64,000 bases of DNA from CAIYUC01 sp963682005 (GTDB lineage Bacteria; Bacteroidota; Bacteroidia; Bacteroidales; FEN-979). Shown here piece by piece: positions 54,001 to 60,072 of this stretch. The notes under the pieces were generated by a model. It saw nothing but the letters and a program-made list of their open reading frames with translations. It made no database searches and was not told where the DNA came from. Location of the stretch: the NCBI GenBank assembly GCA_963682005.1, contig OY820914.1, positions 3,782,001 through 3,846,000 of the forward strand, given 5' to 3'. Both the position numbers and the translations under genes were made by a program. How positions within the stretch are numbered: position 1 is the first letter of the stretch; each line of letters starts with the position of its first letter.

Positions 54001-57000
54001 GTCTTTGCCAGTGTATCGGATATAACGGTACCCTGCGGAGCTGCCACAACCAGTGTCCTGGGATATGACAATAATTTACCGGAACCCTGTAAGATCAGCG
54101 GATCGGTGACCTCAACGTTAAGCGCTCAGAACCCATCGGGTTATTGCGGAGGGGATATCACCGAGACCTGGAGCGTAGTGATTTGTGGACAAACAATCAC
54201 CCAGTCCAGGACCATCCATGTACAGCCGGCGGCCATGCCGGTCTTTGCGGGTGTATCGGATATCACCGTACCATGTGGATCAGCTACGACCAGTATTTTG
54301 GGATATGACAACAATTTGCCGGAACCCTGCAGGATAAGCGGTTCAGTGACATCGACATTGGGTTCACAGGTACCTGCAGGATATTGCGGAGGGGATATCA
54401 CAGAGACCTGGAGCGTAGTGATCTGTGGACAAACGATCACCCAGTCCAGGACCATCCATGTACAGCCGGCGGCCATGCCTGTTTTTACCAGTGTATCGGA
54501 TATAACGGTCGCCTGCGGAGCAGCTACGACCAGTGTCCTGGGCTATGACAATAATTTACCGGAACCATGCAAGATCAGCGGATCAGTGACCTCGACGTTA
54601 AGCACCCAGAATCCATTGGGTTATTGCGGTGGCGACATCACCGAGACCTGGAGCGTTGTGATCTGTGGTCAAACGATAACCCAAGCCAGGATCATACATG
54701 TACAGCCGGCGGCCATGCCGGTCTTTGCCGGTGTATCGGATATAACGGTACCTTGCGGAGCTGCCACAACCAGTTCGCTGGGATATGACAACAATTTGCC
54801 GGAACCCTGCAAGATCAGCGGTTCTGTGACTTCGACATTAAGCACGCAGAACCCATTGGGTTATTGTGGCGGCGACATCACCGAGACCTGGTCAGTTGTT
54901 ATCTGTGGACAAACGATCACCCAGTCCAGGACTATTCATGTACAGCCGGCGGCCATGCCGGTCTTTGCGGGTGTATCGGATATCACCGTCCCATGTGGAT
55001 CAGCTACGACCAGTGTCCTGGGCTATGACAATAATTTACCGGAACCATGCAAGATCAGCGGATCGGTGACTTCGACCTTAAGCGCCCAGAACCCATTGGG
55101 TTATTGTGGAGGGGTTATAACAGAGACCTGGAGTGTTGTGATCTGTGGACAAACGATCACCCAAACCAGGATCATCCATGTACAGCCGGCGGCGATGCCG
55201 GTCTTTGCCGGTGTATCGGATATAACGGTACCTTGCGGAGCTGCCACAACCAGTTCGCTGGGATATGACAACAATTTGCCGGAACCCTGCAAGATCAGCG
55301 GTTCTGTGACCTCGACGTTAAGCACGCAGAACCCATTGGGTTATTGTGGCGGCGACATCACCGAGACCTGGTCAGTTGTTATCTGTGGACAAACGATAAC
55401 CCAAGCCAGAATCATCCATGTACAGCCGGCCGCAATGCCGGTCTTTGCAGCGGTGACAGATATCACGGTACCTTGCGGAGCTGCCACAACCAGTTCGCTG
55501 GGATATGACAATAATTTACCGGAGCCATGCAAGATCAGTGGATCAGTGACCTCGACGTTAAGCGCCCAGAACCCATCGGGATACTGCGGAGGGGATATCA
55601 CAGAGACCTGGAGCGTAGTGATCTGTGGACAAACGATCACCCAGTCCAGGACCATCCATGTACAGCCGGCGGCCATGCCTGTTTTTACCAGTGTATCGGA
55701 TATAACGGTCGCCTGCGGAGCAGCTACGACCAGTGTCCTGGGCTATGACAATAATTTACCGGAACCATGCAAGATCAGCGGATCAGTGACCTCGACGTTA
55801 AGCACCCAGAATCCATTGGGTTATTGCGGTGGCGACATCACCGAGACCTGGAGCGTAGTGATCTGTGGACAAACGATCACCCAAACCAGGACCATCCATG
55901 TACAGCCTGCAGCCATGCCGGTCTTTGCCAGTGTATCGGATATAACGGTACCTTGCGGAGCTGCCACAACCAGTTCGCTGGGATATGACAATAATTTACC
56001 GGAACCCTGCAAGATCAGCGGATCAGTGACCTCGACATTGAGTTCACAGGTACCTGCAGGATATTGTGGTGGCGACATCACCGAGACCTGGAGTGTTGTG
56101 ATCTGTGGTCAAACGATAACCCAAGCCAGGATCATTCATGTACAGCCGGCGGCCATGCCGGTCTTTGTGGCGGTGACAGATATCACGGTACCCTGCGGTG
56201 ATGCTACGACCAGTGTTCTTGGTTATGACAATAATTTACCGGAACCCTGCAAGATCAGCGGTTCAGTGACTTCGACATTGGGTTCACAGGTCTCTGCCGG
56301 TTATTGTGGTGGCGACATCACCGAGACCTGGAGTGTTGTGATCTGTGGTCAAACGATAACCCAAGCCAGGATCATTCATGTACAGCCGGCGGCCATGCCG
56401 GTCTTTGCAGCGGTGACAGATATTACCGTCCCCTGCGGTGGCGCTACGACCAGTGTTCTTGGTTATGACAATAATTTACCGGAACCCTGCAAGATCAGCG
56501 GTTCAGTGACTTCGACATTGGGTTCACAGGTCCCTGCCGGTTATTGCGGAGGGGATATCACCGAGACCTGGAGCGTAGTGATCTGTGGACAAACGATCAC
56601 CCAGTCCAGGACCATTCATGTACAGCCGGCGGCGATGCCGGTCTTTGCCGGTGTATCGGATATAACGGTACCTTGCGGAGCTGCCACAACCAGTGTTCTT
56701 GGTTATGACAATAATTTACCGGAGCCATGCAGGATAAGCGGATCAGTGACCTCAACGTTAAGCGCCCAGAATCCATTGGGATACTGTGGTGGGGATATCA
56801 CCGAGACCTGGTCAGTTGTTATCTGTGGACAAACGATCACCCAGTCCAGGACCATCCATGTACAGCCGGCGGCCATGCCGGTCTTTGCGGGTGTATCGGA
56901 TATCACCGTCCCATGTGGATCAGCTACGACCAGTGTCCTGGGCTATGATAATAATTTACCGGAACCATGCAAGATCAGCGGATCGGTGACTTCGACCTTA

Positions 57001-59685
57001 AGCGCCCAGAACCCAACGGGATATTGCGGAGGCGACATTACCGAGACCTGGAGCGTAGTGATCTGTGGACAAACGATCACCCAAACCAGGATCATCCATG
57101 TACAGCCGGCGGCGATGCCGGTCTTTGCCGGTGTATCGGATATAACGGTACCTTGCGGAGCTGCCACAACCAGTTCGCTGGGATATGACAACAATTTGCC
57201 GGAACCCTGCAAGATCAGCGGTTCTGTGACCTCGACGTTAAGCACGCAGAACCCATTGGGTTATTGTGGCGGCGACATCACCGAGACCTGGTCAGTTGTT
57301 ATCTGTGGACAAACGATAACCCAAGCCAGGATCATCCATGTACAGCCTGCAGCCATGCCGGTCTTTGCATCGGTGACCGATATCACGGTACCCTGCGGTG
57401 GTGCTACGACCAGCGTTCTTGGTTATGACAACAATTTACCGGAGCCATGCAGGATAAGCGGATCAGTGACCTCGACATTGGGTTCACAGGTACCCGCTGG
57501 ATATTGCGGAGGCGATATCACCGAGACCTGGAGCGTAGTGATCTGTGGACAAACGATCACCCAAACCAGGATCATCCATGTACAGCCGGCGGCCATGCCG
57601 GTCTTTGTAGGTGTATCGGATATCACCGTACCCTGCGGTGGTGCTACGACCAGTGTTTTGGGGTATGACAATAATTTACCGGAACCATGCAGGATAAGCG
57701 GATCAGTGACTTCGACGTTAAGCGCCCAGAATCCATTGGGTTATTGCGGAGGGGATATCACAGAGACCTGGAGCGTAGTGATCTGTGGACAAACGATCAG
57801 CATTTCGCGTATTATTCATGTTGACCCGGCTTTATTGCCGACAATGACAGCACCATCTGATATCGCGGTTGATTGTAACTCCATTCCTGCAGCCAGCACG
57901 TTGACATATACAAATGGACTGAGTGGTGGTTGCCTGATCTCGGGGACATCAGATCTTTCTACGTTCACAACGATAGATCCTGGTCACTGTAACGGGAAGA
58001 TCCGACAGGAATGGACAGGGACAGATAATTGCGGAAGAGCAATCGTTGCAGTCTCCCGGATTATTTCTGTCATAGACAACACTCCTCCGACAATCACCTG
58101 TACAGGAGATCAGAACCGCACTGCCTCAATAAGCAATTATCAATACCAGTCAGTTGCAACTGAATTTGATCCATTAATGGTAAACGATGATTGTTCAACC
58201 CCGGTTCTAATATCAGGTTGGTCATTATCTGGCGCTACAACAGGATCAGGCACTTCAACCACACTTGCCGGAGAATTCTTCAACGTCGGGAACACACTTG
58301 TTACATGGACGGCAAAAGATGCCTGCGACAATACCAATACCTGTTCTTTCACCGTGCATGTGGATATGCCCACACAGTTTACCATCTCCGGCACTCTGAA
58401 ATATTATAAACCAGGTTCGGTAAATATTGCATTGGGTGATGTAACACTTTGGTTACTGGACGATTCATATACGAAGGTCGCCGAATGTACAACACTAGCC
58501 GGTATAGGCAATTACTCATTCAATGGTGTAAATAACGGAAACTATTATATCATTGTGCATAATAATCCTGAAACAGTCGGAGGAATAAATGCGACCGATG
58601 CTTCATTGGTGAACTGGTGGAGCACCCATCCGGTTCCAATTGAACGGGTGAAATTCCAGGCCGGTGATGTTGCATGGTCAAGTCCGGGTACTCCTTACTT
58701 CTGGATTAATTCCACAGATGCTTACAGGATCCAGCAGTATTTTGTTTATGGTACAGAATTCGACAGGGCAATATATTCTGAAACCCAATGGACATATTGG
58801 AAAGCAGCTGAAATGGTGATCTCTGACAATATACCCGGTCCGGTTTATTTTGATGAAAATCTTGATATGAATGTTACGGTCGCAGGTTCATCGGTTAATT
58901 ATCAAATTCTTGCTTTGGCCATAGGTGATTATAACAGCAGTTTAAATCCGGTTCCGCTGAAGGATCCGGCAAGTGAAACGCTGACGTTATCAAATATTGA
59001 TAACCACGAATTGGGCCCAAACAGCGAGATCGAATTACCTGTCAGAATGGTAAATGCTTCGAAAGTCGGAGCTTCTTCCATCATCATGAACTTCCCGGGT
59101 GATATAGTGGAAGTTAATGATGTAGTGATGCGGGGTGGCAATGGCCAACTTGACTGGTCGGTCATCGGCAACGAACTGAGAATAGGATGGTACACGGCTT
59201 ATCCACTCAGCCTCGCTGCCGGCGCCGACCTTTTTACCTTGAAACTGAAGACAACCAGCTCTTTCAGCAAGGATAAACAGATCAGGTTTACGCTTTCCCC
59301 CGATCTGAGGAATGAACTCGCTGATGATCAGTACAATATTATACCGGATGCGGTCCTTAACATTGATCTGATCTCAGGCTCTTCCATAGGTATTCCTGAA
59401 CAACCGGGTCCGGCACAGTTGACTCTTGAAAATCATCCGAATCCCTTTGCAGATTACACCACCCTCTTTTATACGCTGCCTTTCGATGGCCAGGTTACAC
59501 TGACTATCCACAGCATGATAGGTGAGGAATTACAAACCCTTGTAAAGGAATTTGAATTGCAGGGCGATCATTCATTACGATTCAATACTACAGATCTGCC
59601 AACAGGCTTTTATACGGCCACGATCAGGCTGAAGAATAACGGCAATGAACTGATCCGTACGATCAAGCTGATTCGCAGCAATTAG
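39061..59685 (+). CDS. giant surface protein with a 64-unit four-cysteine repeat array and T9SS sorting domain, about 6874 aa
   Basis: I chose GTG at 39061 (VKKFTLILWILIG) because its context, TAAAGCCGTG, matches the paralogous start at 37772 and it puts the signal peptide at the N-terminus. TTG at 39025 and ATG at 39034 are in-frame alternatives adding 12 and 9 residues. Order: signal peptide (ending INAQNAP), two cohesin-like domains (about 25-300), two HYR/Ig-like domains beginning PPTITCP and PPTINTCP (about 303-485), eight divergent repeats (487-1139), 64 near-identical 80-residue repeats (1140-6259), one divergent repeat, and a HYR-like domain (near 6340-6437). A carboxypeptidase-regulatory/dockerin-like module (GGINATDASLVN), a cohesin-like domain and a T9SS sorting domain starting at NHPNPF near 6791 complete it. 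The 80-residue unit has four cysteines in PCG, PCK/R, YCGG and ICGQ, probably two disulfides. Predicted mass is in the range of 700 kDa. It is probably an exposed, disulfide-stiffened fibre; no function is proven. Confidence 0.94.
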   Translation: MKKFTLILWILIGLTFQKINAQNAPISTIATVTGYCSTVTVPITATNFSNIGSCNLRITYDPAIATATSVTLGNPLMGVYLSSNLVTPGLITLGWFIWPGVTLPDNSVIFNIKFSRTGTGSTVITFVDNGNSCKWANGNSVNLTDTPYETYYHNGTLSFPLHTAPVTTAPALNNKCRGTTIDVPVKVANFNCIGGISLLMQYNSSVLTYQSFTNTSGFPGLSVGGSIPGSVTVGGFIPVSTPGITLSDNSILVTFHFTYNGGSTNLNWVDDGSSCEYTDEQYIALPQTPFSSYYSNGSVSEDVTPPTITCPGGLTASCSITEKPPYATYAAFTAAGGSASDACGINASSFILVSEVSDGNTCPEVVTRTYRIADNSGNTATCQQTVTIHDETPPTINTCPPTLDFAGCSTDVIIPLAYSESIVNVNLSLFTDAGGVATDACGVTTFRYQDSKSGVCPIIVNRSWMISDACGNMTVCNQAINITLPAPAFATPVPEELTVACGAATTSSLSYTNGQTSGCEISGSVTSTLSAQTPAGYCGGDITETWTYTDICNRTITKTHTIHVQPAAVAAFATPDPTELTVACGAATTSSLSYTNGLTGACEISGSVTSSLGSLPPTYCGGDVTETWTFTDLCSRTITKTRTIHILPATVATFANPVPSELTVACGQATTSSLSYTNGLSGACEISGTVTSSLGTLPSNYCGGDLTETWTFTDLCSRTITKTRTIHILPATVAAFANPVPSELTVACGQATTSSLSYTNGLSGACLISGSVTSTLDSYPNFCGGDITENWTFTDLCNRTITKTRIIHALPATDPVFDSHPDITIGCGTATTSWLSYSNGLTGACEISGSVISSLGPLPPNYCGGDVTETWTAHYCGTGTITTSRTIHIRPAPVAAFSTPYPVEITVACGAATTSSLSYTNGMSGECEISGSVTSSLSDQTPAGYCGGDITETWTFTDLCNRTITKTRINHVSPAPAAYFVNSPVNITVPCGGVPPIPTVGYTNGQTSPCEISGSVTATRIGSSTVCGGSFTDSWTYTDLCNRTITGSRTITVDAASLPVFASVADITVQCGQTTTSELGYDNGGLLPACKISGSVTSTLSAQNPSGYCGGDITETWSVLICGQTITQSRTIHVQPAAMPVFAAVTDITIPCGAATTSSLGYDNNLPEPCKISGSVTSTLSAQNPLGYCGGDITETWSVVICGQTITQTRTIHVQPAAMPVFASVSDITVPCGAATTSSLGYDNNLPEPCKISGSVTSTLSSQVPAGYCGGDITETWSVVICGQTITQARIIHVQPAAMPVFAAVTDITVPCGGATTSVLGYDNNLPEPCKITGSVTSTLGSQVPAGFCGGDITETWSVVICGQTITQSRTIHVQPAAMPVFTGVSDITIPCGAATTSVLGYDNNLPEPCRISGSVTSTLGSQVPSGYCGGNITETWSVVICGQTITQTRIIHVQPAAMPVFTGVSDITVPCGAATTSILGYDNNLPEPCKISGSVTSTLGSQVPAGYCGGDITETWSVVICGQTITQSRTIHVQPAAMPVFTSVSDITVACGAATTSVLGYDNNLPEPCKISGSVTSTLSAQNPTGYCGGDITETWSVVICGQTITQTRIIHVQPAAMPVFAGVSDITVPCGAATTSVLGYDNNLPEPCKISGSVTSTLSAQNPTGYCGGDITETWSVVICGQTITQTRIIHVQPAAMPVFAGVSDITVPCGAATTSSLGYDNNLPEPCKISGSVTSTLSTQNPLGYCGGDITETWSVVICGQTITQARIIHVQPAAMPVFAAVTDITVPCGAATTSSLGYDNNLPEPCKISGSVTSTLSAQNPSGYCGGDITETWSVVICGQTITQSRTIHVQPAAMPVFTGVSDITIPCGAATTSVLGYDNNLPEPCKISGSVTSTLSAQNPLGYCGGDITETWSVVICGQTITQTRTIHVQPAAMPVFASVSDITVPCGAATTSVLGYDNNLPEPCKISGSVTSTLSAQNPSGYCGGDITETWSVVICGQTITQSRTIHVQPAAMPVFAAVTDITVPCGGATTSVLGYDNNLPEPCRISGSVTSTLGSQVPAGFCGGDITETWSVVICGQTITQSRTIHVQPAAMPVFTGVSDITIPCGAATTSVLGYDNNLPEPCRISGSVTSTLGSQVPSGYCGGNITETWSVVICGQTITQTRIIHVQPAAMPVFVGVSDITVPCGGATTSVLGYDNNLPEPCRISGSVTSTLSAQNPLGYCGGDITETWSVVICGQTITQARIIHVQPAAMPVFTGVSDITVPCGAATTSVLGYDNNLPEPCRISGSVTSTLGSQVPAGYCGGDITETWSVVICGQTISTSRIIHVSPATMPVFASVSDITVPCGSATTSVLGYDNNLPEPCKISGSVTSTLSAQNPFGYCGGDITETWSVVICGQTITQSRIIHVQPAAMPVFVAVTDITVPCGGATTSVLGYDNNLPEPCKISGSVTSTLSAQNPLGYCGGDITETWSVVICGQTITQSRTIHVKPAAMLVFVGVSDITVPCGGATTSVLGYDNNLPEPCRISGSVTSTLGSQVPAGYCGGDITETWSVVICGQTISTSRIIHVSPATMPVFASVSDITVPCGSATTSVLGYDNNLPEPCKISGSVTSTLSAQNPFGYCGGDITETWSVVICGQTITQSRIIHVQPAAMPVFAAVTDITVPCGGATTSVLGYDNNLAEPCKISGSVTSTLSAQNPFGYCGGDITETWSVVICGQTITQTRIIHVQPAAMPVFAGVSDITVPCGAAITSVLGYDNNLPEPCKISGSVTSTLSAQNPSGYCGGDITETWSVVICGQTITQSRIIHVQPAAMPVFAAVTDITVPCGGATTSVLGYDNNLPEPCKISGSVTSTLGSQVPAGYCGGDITETWSVVICGQTITQSRTIHVQPAAMPVFAAVTDITVPCGGVTTSVLGYDNNLAEPCKISGSVTSTLSAQNPFGYCGGDITETWSVVICGQTITKSRIIHLQPAAMPVFAAAPDITVPCGSATTSSLGYDNNLAEPCRINGSVTSTLSAQNPLGYCGGDITETWSVVICGQTITQSRIIHVQPAAMPVFAVVTDITVPCGGATTSVLGYDNNLAEPCKISGSVTSTLSAQNPTGYCGGDITETWSVVICGQTITQARIIHVQPAAMPVFAAAPDITVPCGSATTSSLGYDNNLAEPCRISGSVTSTLGSQVPAGYCGGDITETWTLVICGQTITKTRIIHVQPAAMPAFAAASDITVACGAAMTSDLGYTNGLPAPCLISGTATSTLSAQNPLGYCGGDITETWSVVICGQTITKSRIIHVQPAAMPVFAGVSDITVPCGSATTSVLGYDNNLPEPCRISGSVTSTLSAQNPSGYCGGDITETWSVVICGQTITQSRTIHVQPAAIPVFAAVTDITVPCGGATTSVLGYDNNLPEPCRISGSVTSTLSVQNPSGYCGGDITETWSVVICGQTITQSRTIHVQPAAMPVFAAVTDITVPCGGATTSVLDYDNNLAEPCRISGSVTSMLSAQNPSGYCGGDITETWSVVICGNTITKSRIIHVQPATMPVFASVSDITVPCGSATISVLGYDNNLAEPCKISGSVTSTLSAQNPFGYCGGDITETWSVVICGQTITQSRIIHVQPAAMPVFAAVTDITVPCGGATTSILGYDNNLPEPCKISGSVTSTLGSQVPAGYCGGDITETWSVVICGQTITQSRIIHVQPAAMPVFAAVTDITVPCGGATTSVLGYDNNLPEPCKISGSVTSTLSSQVPAGYCGGDITETWSVVICGQTITQSRTIHVQPAAMPVFAAAPDITVPCGAATTSSLGYDNNLPEPCKISGSVTSTLSAQNPLGYCGGDITETWSVVICGQTITQTRIIHVQPVAMPVFVAVTDITVPCGGATTSVLGYDNNLPEPCKISGSVTSTLGSQVPAGYCGGDITETWSVVICGQTITQARIIHVQPAAMPVFASVTDITVPCGGATTSVLGYDNNLPEPCRISGSVTSTLSAQNPSGYCGGDITETWSVVICGQTISTSRIIHVSPAVMPVFASVTDITVPCGGATTSVLGYDNNLPEPCRISGSVTSTLGSQVPAGYCGGDITETWSVVICGQTITQTRIIHVQPAAMPVFAAVTDITVPCGGATTSVLGYDNNLAEPCKISGSVTSTLSAQNPSGYCGGDITETWSVLICGQTITQSRTIHVQPAAMPVFAAVTDITIPCGAATTSSLGYDNNLPEPCKISGSVTSTLSAQNPLGYCGGDITETWSVVICGQTITQTRTIHVQPAAMPVFASVSDITVPCGAATTSSLGYDNNLPEPCKISGSVTSTLSSQVPAGYCGGDITETWSVVICGQTITQARIIHVQPAAMPVFAAVTDITVPCGGATTSVLGYDNNLPEPCKISGSVTSTLGSQVPAGFCGGDITETWSVVICGQTITQSRTIHVQPAAMPVFTGVSDITIPCGAATTSVLGYDNNLPEPCKISGSVTSTLGSQVPSGYCGGNITETWSVVICGQTITQTRIIHVQPAAMPVFTGVSDITVPCGAATTSILGYDNNLPEPCKISGSVTSTLSAQNPSGYCGGDITETWSVVICGQTITQTRIIHVQLAAMPVFAGVSDITVPCGAATTSSLGYDNNLPEPCKISGSVTSSLSTQNPLGYCGGDITETWSVVICGQTITQSRTIHVQPAAMPVFVAVTEITVPCGGATTSVLGYDNNLPEPCKISGSVTSTLGSQVPAGYCGGDITETWSVLICGQTITQSRTIHVQPAAMPVFAAVTDITIPCGAATTSSLGYDNNLPEPCKISGSVTSTLSAQNPSGYCGGDITETWSVVICGQTITQSRTIHVQPAAMPVFAGVSDITVPCGSATTSVLGYDNNLPEPCRISGSVTSTLGSQVPAGYCGGDITETWSVVICGQTITQTRIIHVQPAAMPVFVAVTDITVPCGGATTSVLGYDNNLPEPCKISGTATSTLSTQNPLGYCGGDITETWSVVICGQTITQTRTIHVQPAAMPVFASVSDITVPCGAATTSVLGYDNNLPEPCKISGSVTSTLSAQNPSGYCGGDITETWSVVICGQTITQSRTIHVQPAAMPVFAGVSDITVPCGSATTSILGYDNNLPEPCRISGSVTSTLGSQVPAGYCGGDITETWSVVICGQTITQSRTIHVQPAAMPVFTSVSDITVACGAATTSVLGYDNNLPEPCKISGSVTSTLSTQNPLGYCGGDITETWSVVICGQTITQARIIHVQPAAMPVFAGVSDITVPCGAATTSSLGYDNNLPEPCKISGSVTSTLSTQNPLGYCGGDITETWSVVICGQTITQSRTIHVQPAAMPVFAGVSDITVPCGSATTSVLGYDNNLPEPCKISGSVTSTLSAQNPLGYCGGVITETWSVVICGQTITQTRIIHVQPAAMPVFAGVSDITVPCGAATTSSLGYDNNLPEPCKISGSVTSTLSTQNPLGYCGGDITETWSVVICGQTITQARIIHVQPAAMPVFAAVTDITVPCGAATTSSLGYDNNLPEPCKISGSVTSTLSAQNPSGYCGGDITETWSVVICGQTITQSRTIHVQPAAMPVFTSVSDITVACGAATTSVLGYDNNLPEPCKISGSVTSTLSTQNPLGYCGGDITETWSVVICGQTITQTRTIHVQPAAMPVFASVSDITVPCGAATTSSLGYDNNLPEPCKISGSVTSTLSSQVPAGYCGGDITETWSVVICGQTITQARIIHVQPAAMPVFVAVTDITVPCGDATTSVLGYDNNLPEPCKISGSVTSTLGSQVSAGYCGGDITETWSVVICGQTITQARIIHVQPAAMPVFAAVTDITVPCGGATTSVLGYDNNLPEPCKISGSVTSTLGSQVPAGYCGGDITETWSVVICGQTITQSRTIHVQPAAMPVFAGVSDITVPCGAATTSVLGYDNNLPEPCRISGSVTSTLSAQNPLGYCGGDITETWSVVICGQTITQSRTIHVQPAAMPVFAGVSDITVPCGSATTSVLGYDNNLPEPCKISGSVTSTLSAQNPTGYCGGDITETWSVVICGQTITQTRIIHVQPAAMPVFAGVSDITVPCGAATTSSLGYDNNLPEPCKISGSVTSTLSTQNPLGYCGGDITETWSVVICGQTITQARIIHVQPAAMPVFASVTDITVPCGGATTSVLGYDNNLPEPCRISGSVTSTLGSQVPAGYCGGDITETWSVVICGQTITQTRIIHVQPAAMPVFVGVSDITVPCGGATTSVLGYDNNLPEPCRISGSVTSTLSAQNPLGYCGGDITETWSVVICGQTISISRIIHVDPALLPTMTAPSDIAVDCNSIPAASTLTYTNGLSGGCLISGTSDLSTFTTIDPGHCNGKIRQEWTGTDNCGRAIVAVSRIISVIDNTPPTITCTGDQNRTASISNYQYQSVATEFDPLMVNDDCSTPVLISGWSLSGATTGSGTSTTLAGEFFNVGNTLVTWTAKDACDNTNTCSFTVHVDMPTQFTISGTLKYYKPGSVNIALGDVTLWLLDDSYTKVAECTTLAGIGNYSFNGVNNGNYYIIVHNNPETVGGINATDASLVNWWSTHPVPIERVKFQAGDVAWSSPGTPYFWINSTDAYRIQQYFVYGTEFDRAIYSETQWTYWKAAEMVISDNIPGPVYFDENLDMNVTVAGSSVNYQILALAIGDYNSSLNPVPLKDPASETLTLSNIDNHELGPNSEIELPVRMVNASKVGASSIIMNFPGDIVEVNDVVMRGGNGQLDWSVIGNELRIGWYTAYPLSLAAGADLFTLKLKTTSSFSKDKQIRFTLSPDLRNELADDQYNIIPDAVLNIDLISGSSIGIPEQPGPAQLTLENHPNPFADYTTLFYTLPFDGQVTLTIHSMIGEELQTLVKEFELQGDHSLRFNTTDLPTGFYTATIRLKNNGNELIRTIKLIRSN
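40519..42477 (+). repeat. eight divergent copies of the 80-residue repeat
   Basis: Eight related units of about 80-83 codons precede the homogenised array. They share ELTVACGAATTSSLSYTNG, the CEISGSVTS core, CGGD and TETWTFTDLC. The Cys of the fourth motif is usually in DLC or DIC instead of VIC. The eighth unit (42235-42477) is 243 bp and transitional (YDNGGLLPAC). These look like older copies from which the core array expanded. Confidence 0.85.
42478..57837 (+). repeat. in-frame tandem array: 64 units of 240 bp (80-residue four-cysteine domain)
   Basis: The string GTCTTT with its flanking codons recurs at 42481 and every 240 bp to 57601 (63 exact steps), giving 64 units and 15,360 bp without a single indel. 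The consensus unit reads PVFAxVxDITVPCGxATTS, LGYDNNLPEPCKISGSVTST, a variable LSAQNP or LGSQVP segment, GYCGGDITETWSVVICGQTI and TQxRxIHVQPAAM. Units differ at a small set of positions in changing combinations. Rare variants such as GGNITETW (units starting 43198, 45358 and 52318) or TISTSRIIHVSPA recur in several places with their neighbours, showing block-wise copying. Confidence 0.97.
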
Positions 59686-59703
59686 CAGAAAAACTTTCCA
59701 AAC

Positions 59704-59740
59704 GAAAACGGGGACTCATGGCGAGATCCCCGTTTTTTTT
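59704..59740 (+). terminator. rho-independent terminator after the 64-repeat giant gene
   Basis: ACGGGGA (59707-59713) pairs with TCCCCGT (59727-59733), with an inner CTC/GAG extension, and is followed directly by an 8-T run. It lies about 20 bp after the stop codon. This is the clearest terminator in the window and probably ends the surface-protein transcription unit. Confidence 0.88.
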
Positions 59741-59744
59741 GGCA

Positions 59745-59786
59745 CAGGCAACAGGCAATAGGCAACAGGCATTAGGCATTAGGTGC
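59745..59786. repeat. heptanucleotide tandem repeat, about 6 units, intergenic
   Basis: Units of the form YAGGCAW (CAGGCAA, CAGGCAA, TAGGCAA, CAGGCAT, TAGGCAT, then a degenerate TAGGTGC) lie just after the terminator. The rest of the gap to 60072 (a G-rich, then A-rich stretch) shows nothing else that I recognise. Confidence 0.85.
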
Positions 59787-60072
59787 CTGTATTATTGATA
59801 GAGTCGGGTAAGCTAATTGACGGTGCTGGGGCCTGAAATTCCTGCGGCATTGTTGCGGAGTGATTGCGAAGGAGCCGGCCCGGTCAGAATTCAGAGGGTG
59901 GGAGGGAGAATAATTGGATAATTTTGGAAGGAAAGCGCAAAAAATAATTTCATTTCAGGCAAAATCGAAGTAAAAATCAAATGTTTTTTTCTTCAGGACA
60001 TAGTTCTTCCGTTTCCCCTCATGGGGAACGGACTTTTAACGGAAAAATGTATAGGCGTCATTCCATTCAACG

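Noticed and set aside
42381..57671. Many long open frames on the minus strand and in other plus frames, up to 227 codons, across the 64-unit array
   Set aside because: They repeat with the 240-bp period and are shadows of the repetitive coding frame; a biased codon pattern without stops in one unit is open in all units. No starts, leaders or domain signatures support them.
27629..57837. CRISPR-like regular repeats
   Set aside because: Periods of 264 and 240 bp are fully coding, units are contiguous with no unique spacers, and no cas genes are present.
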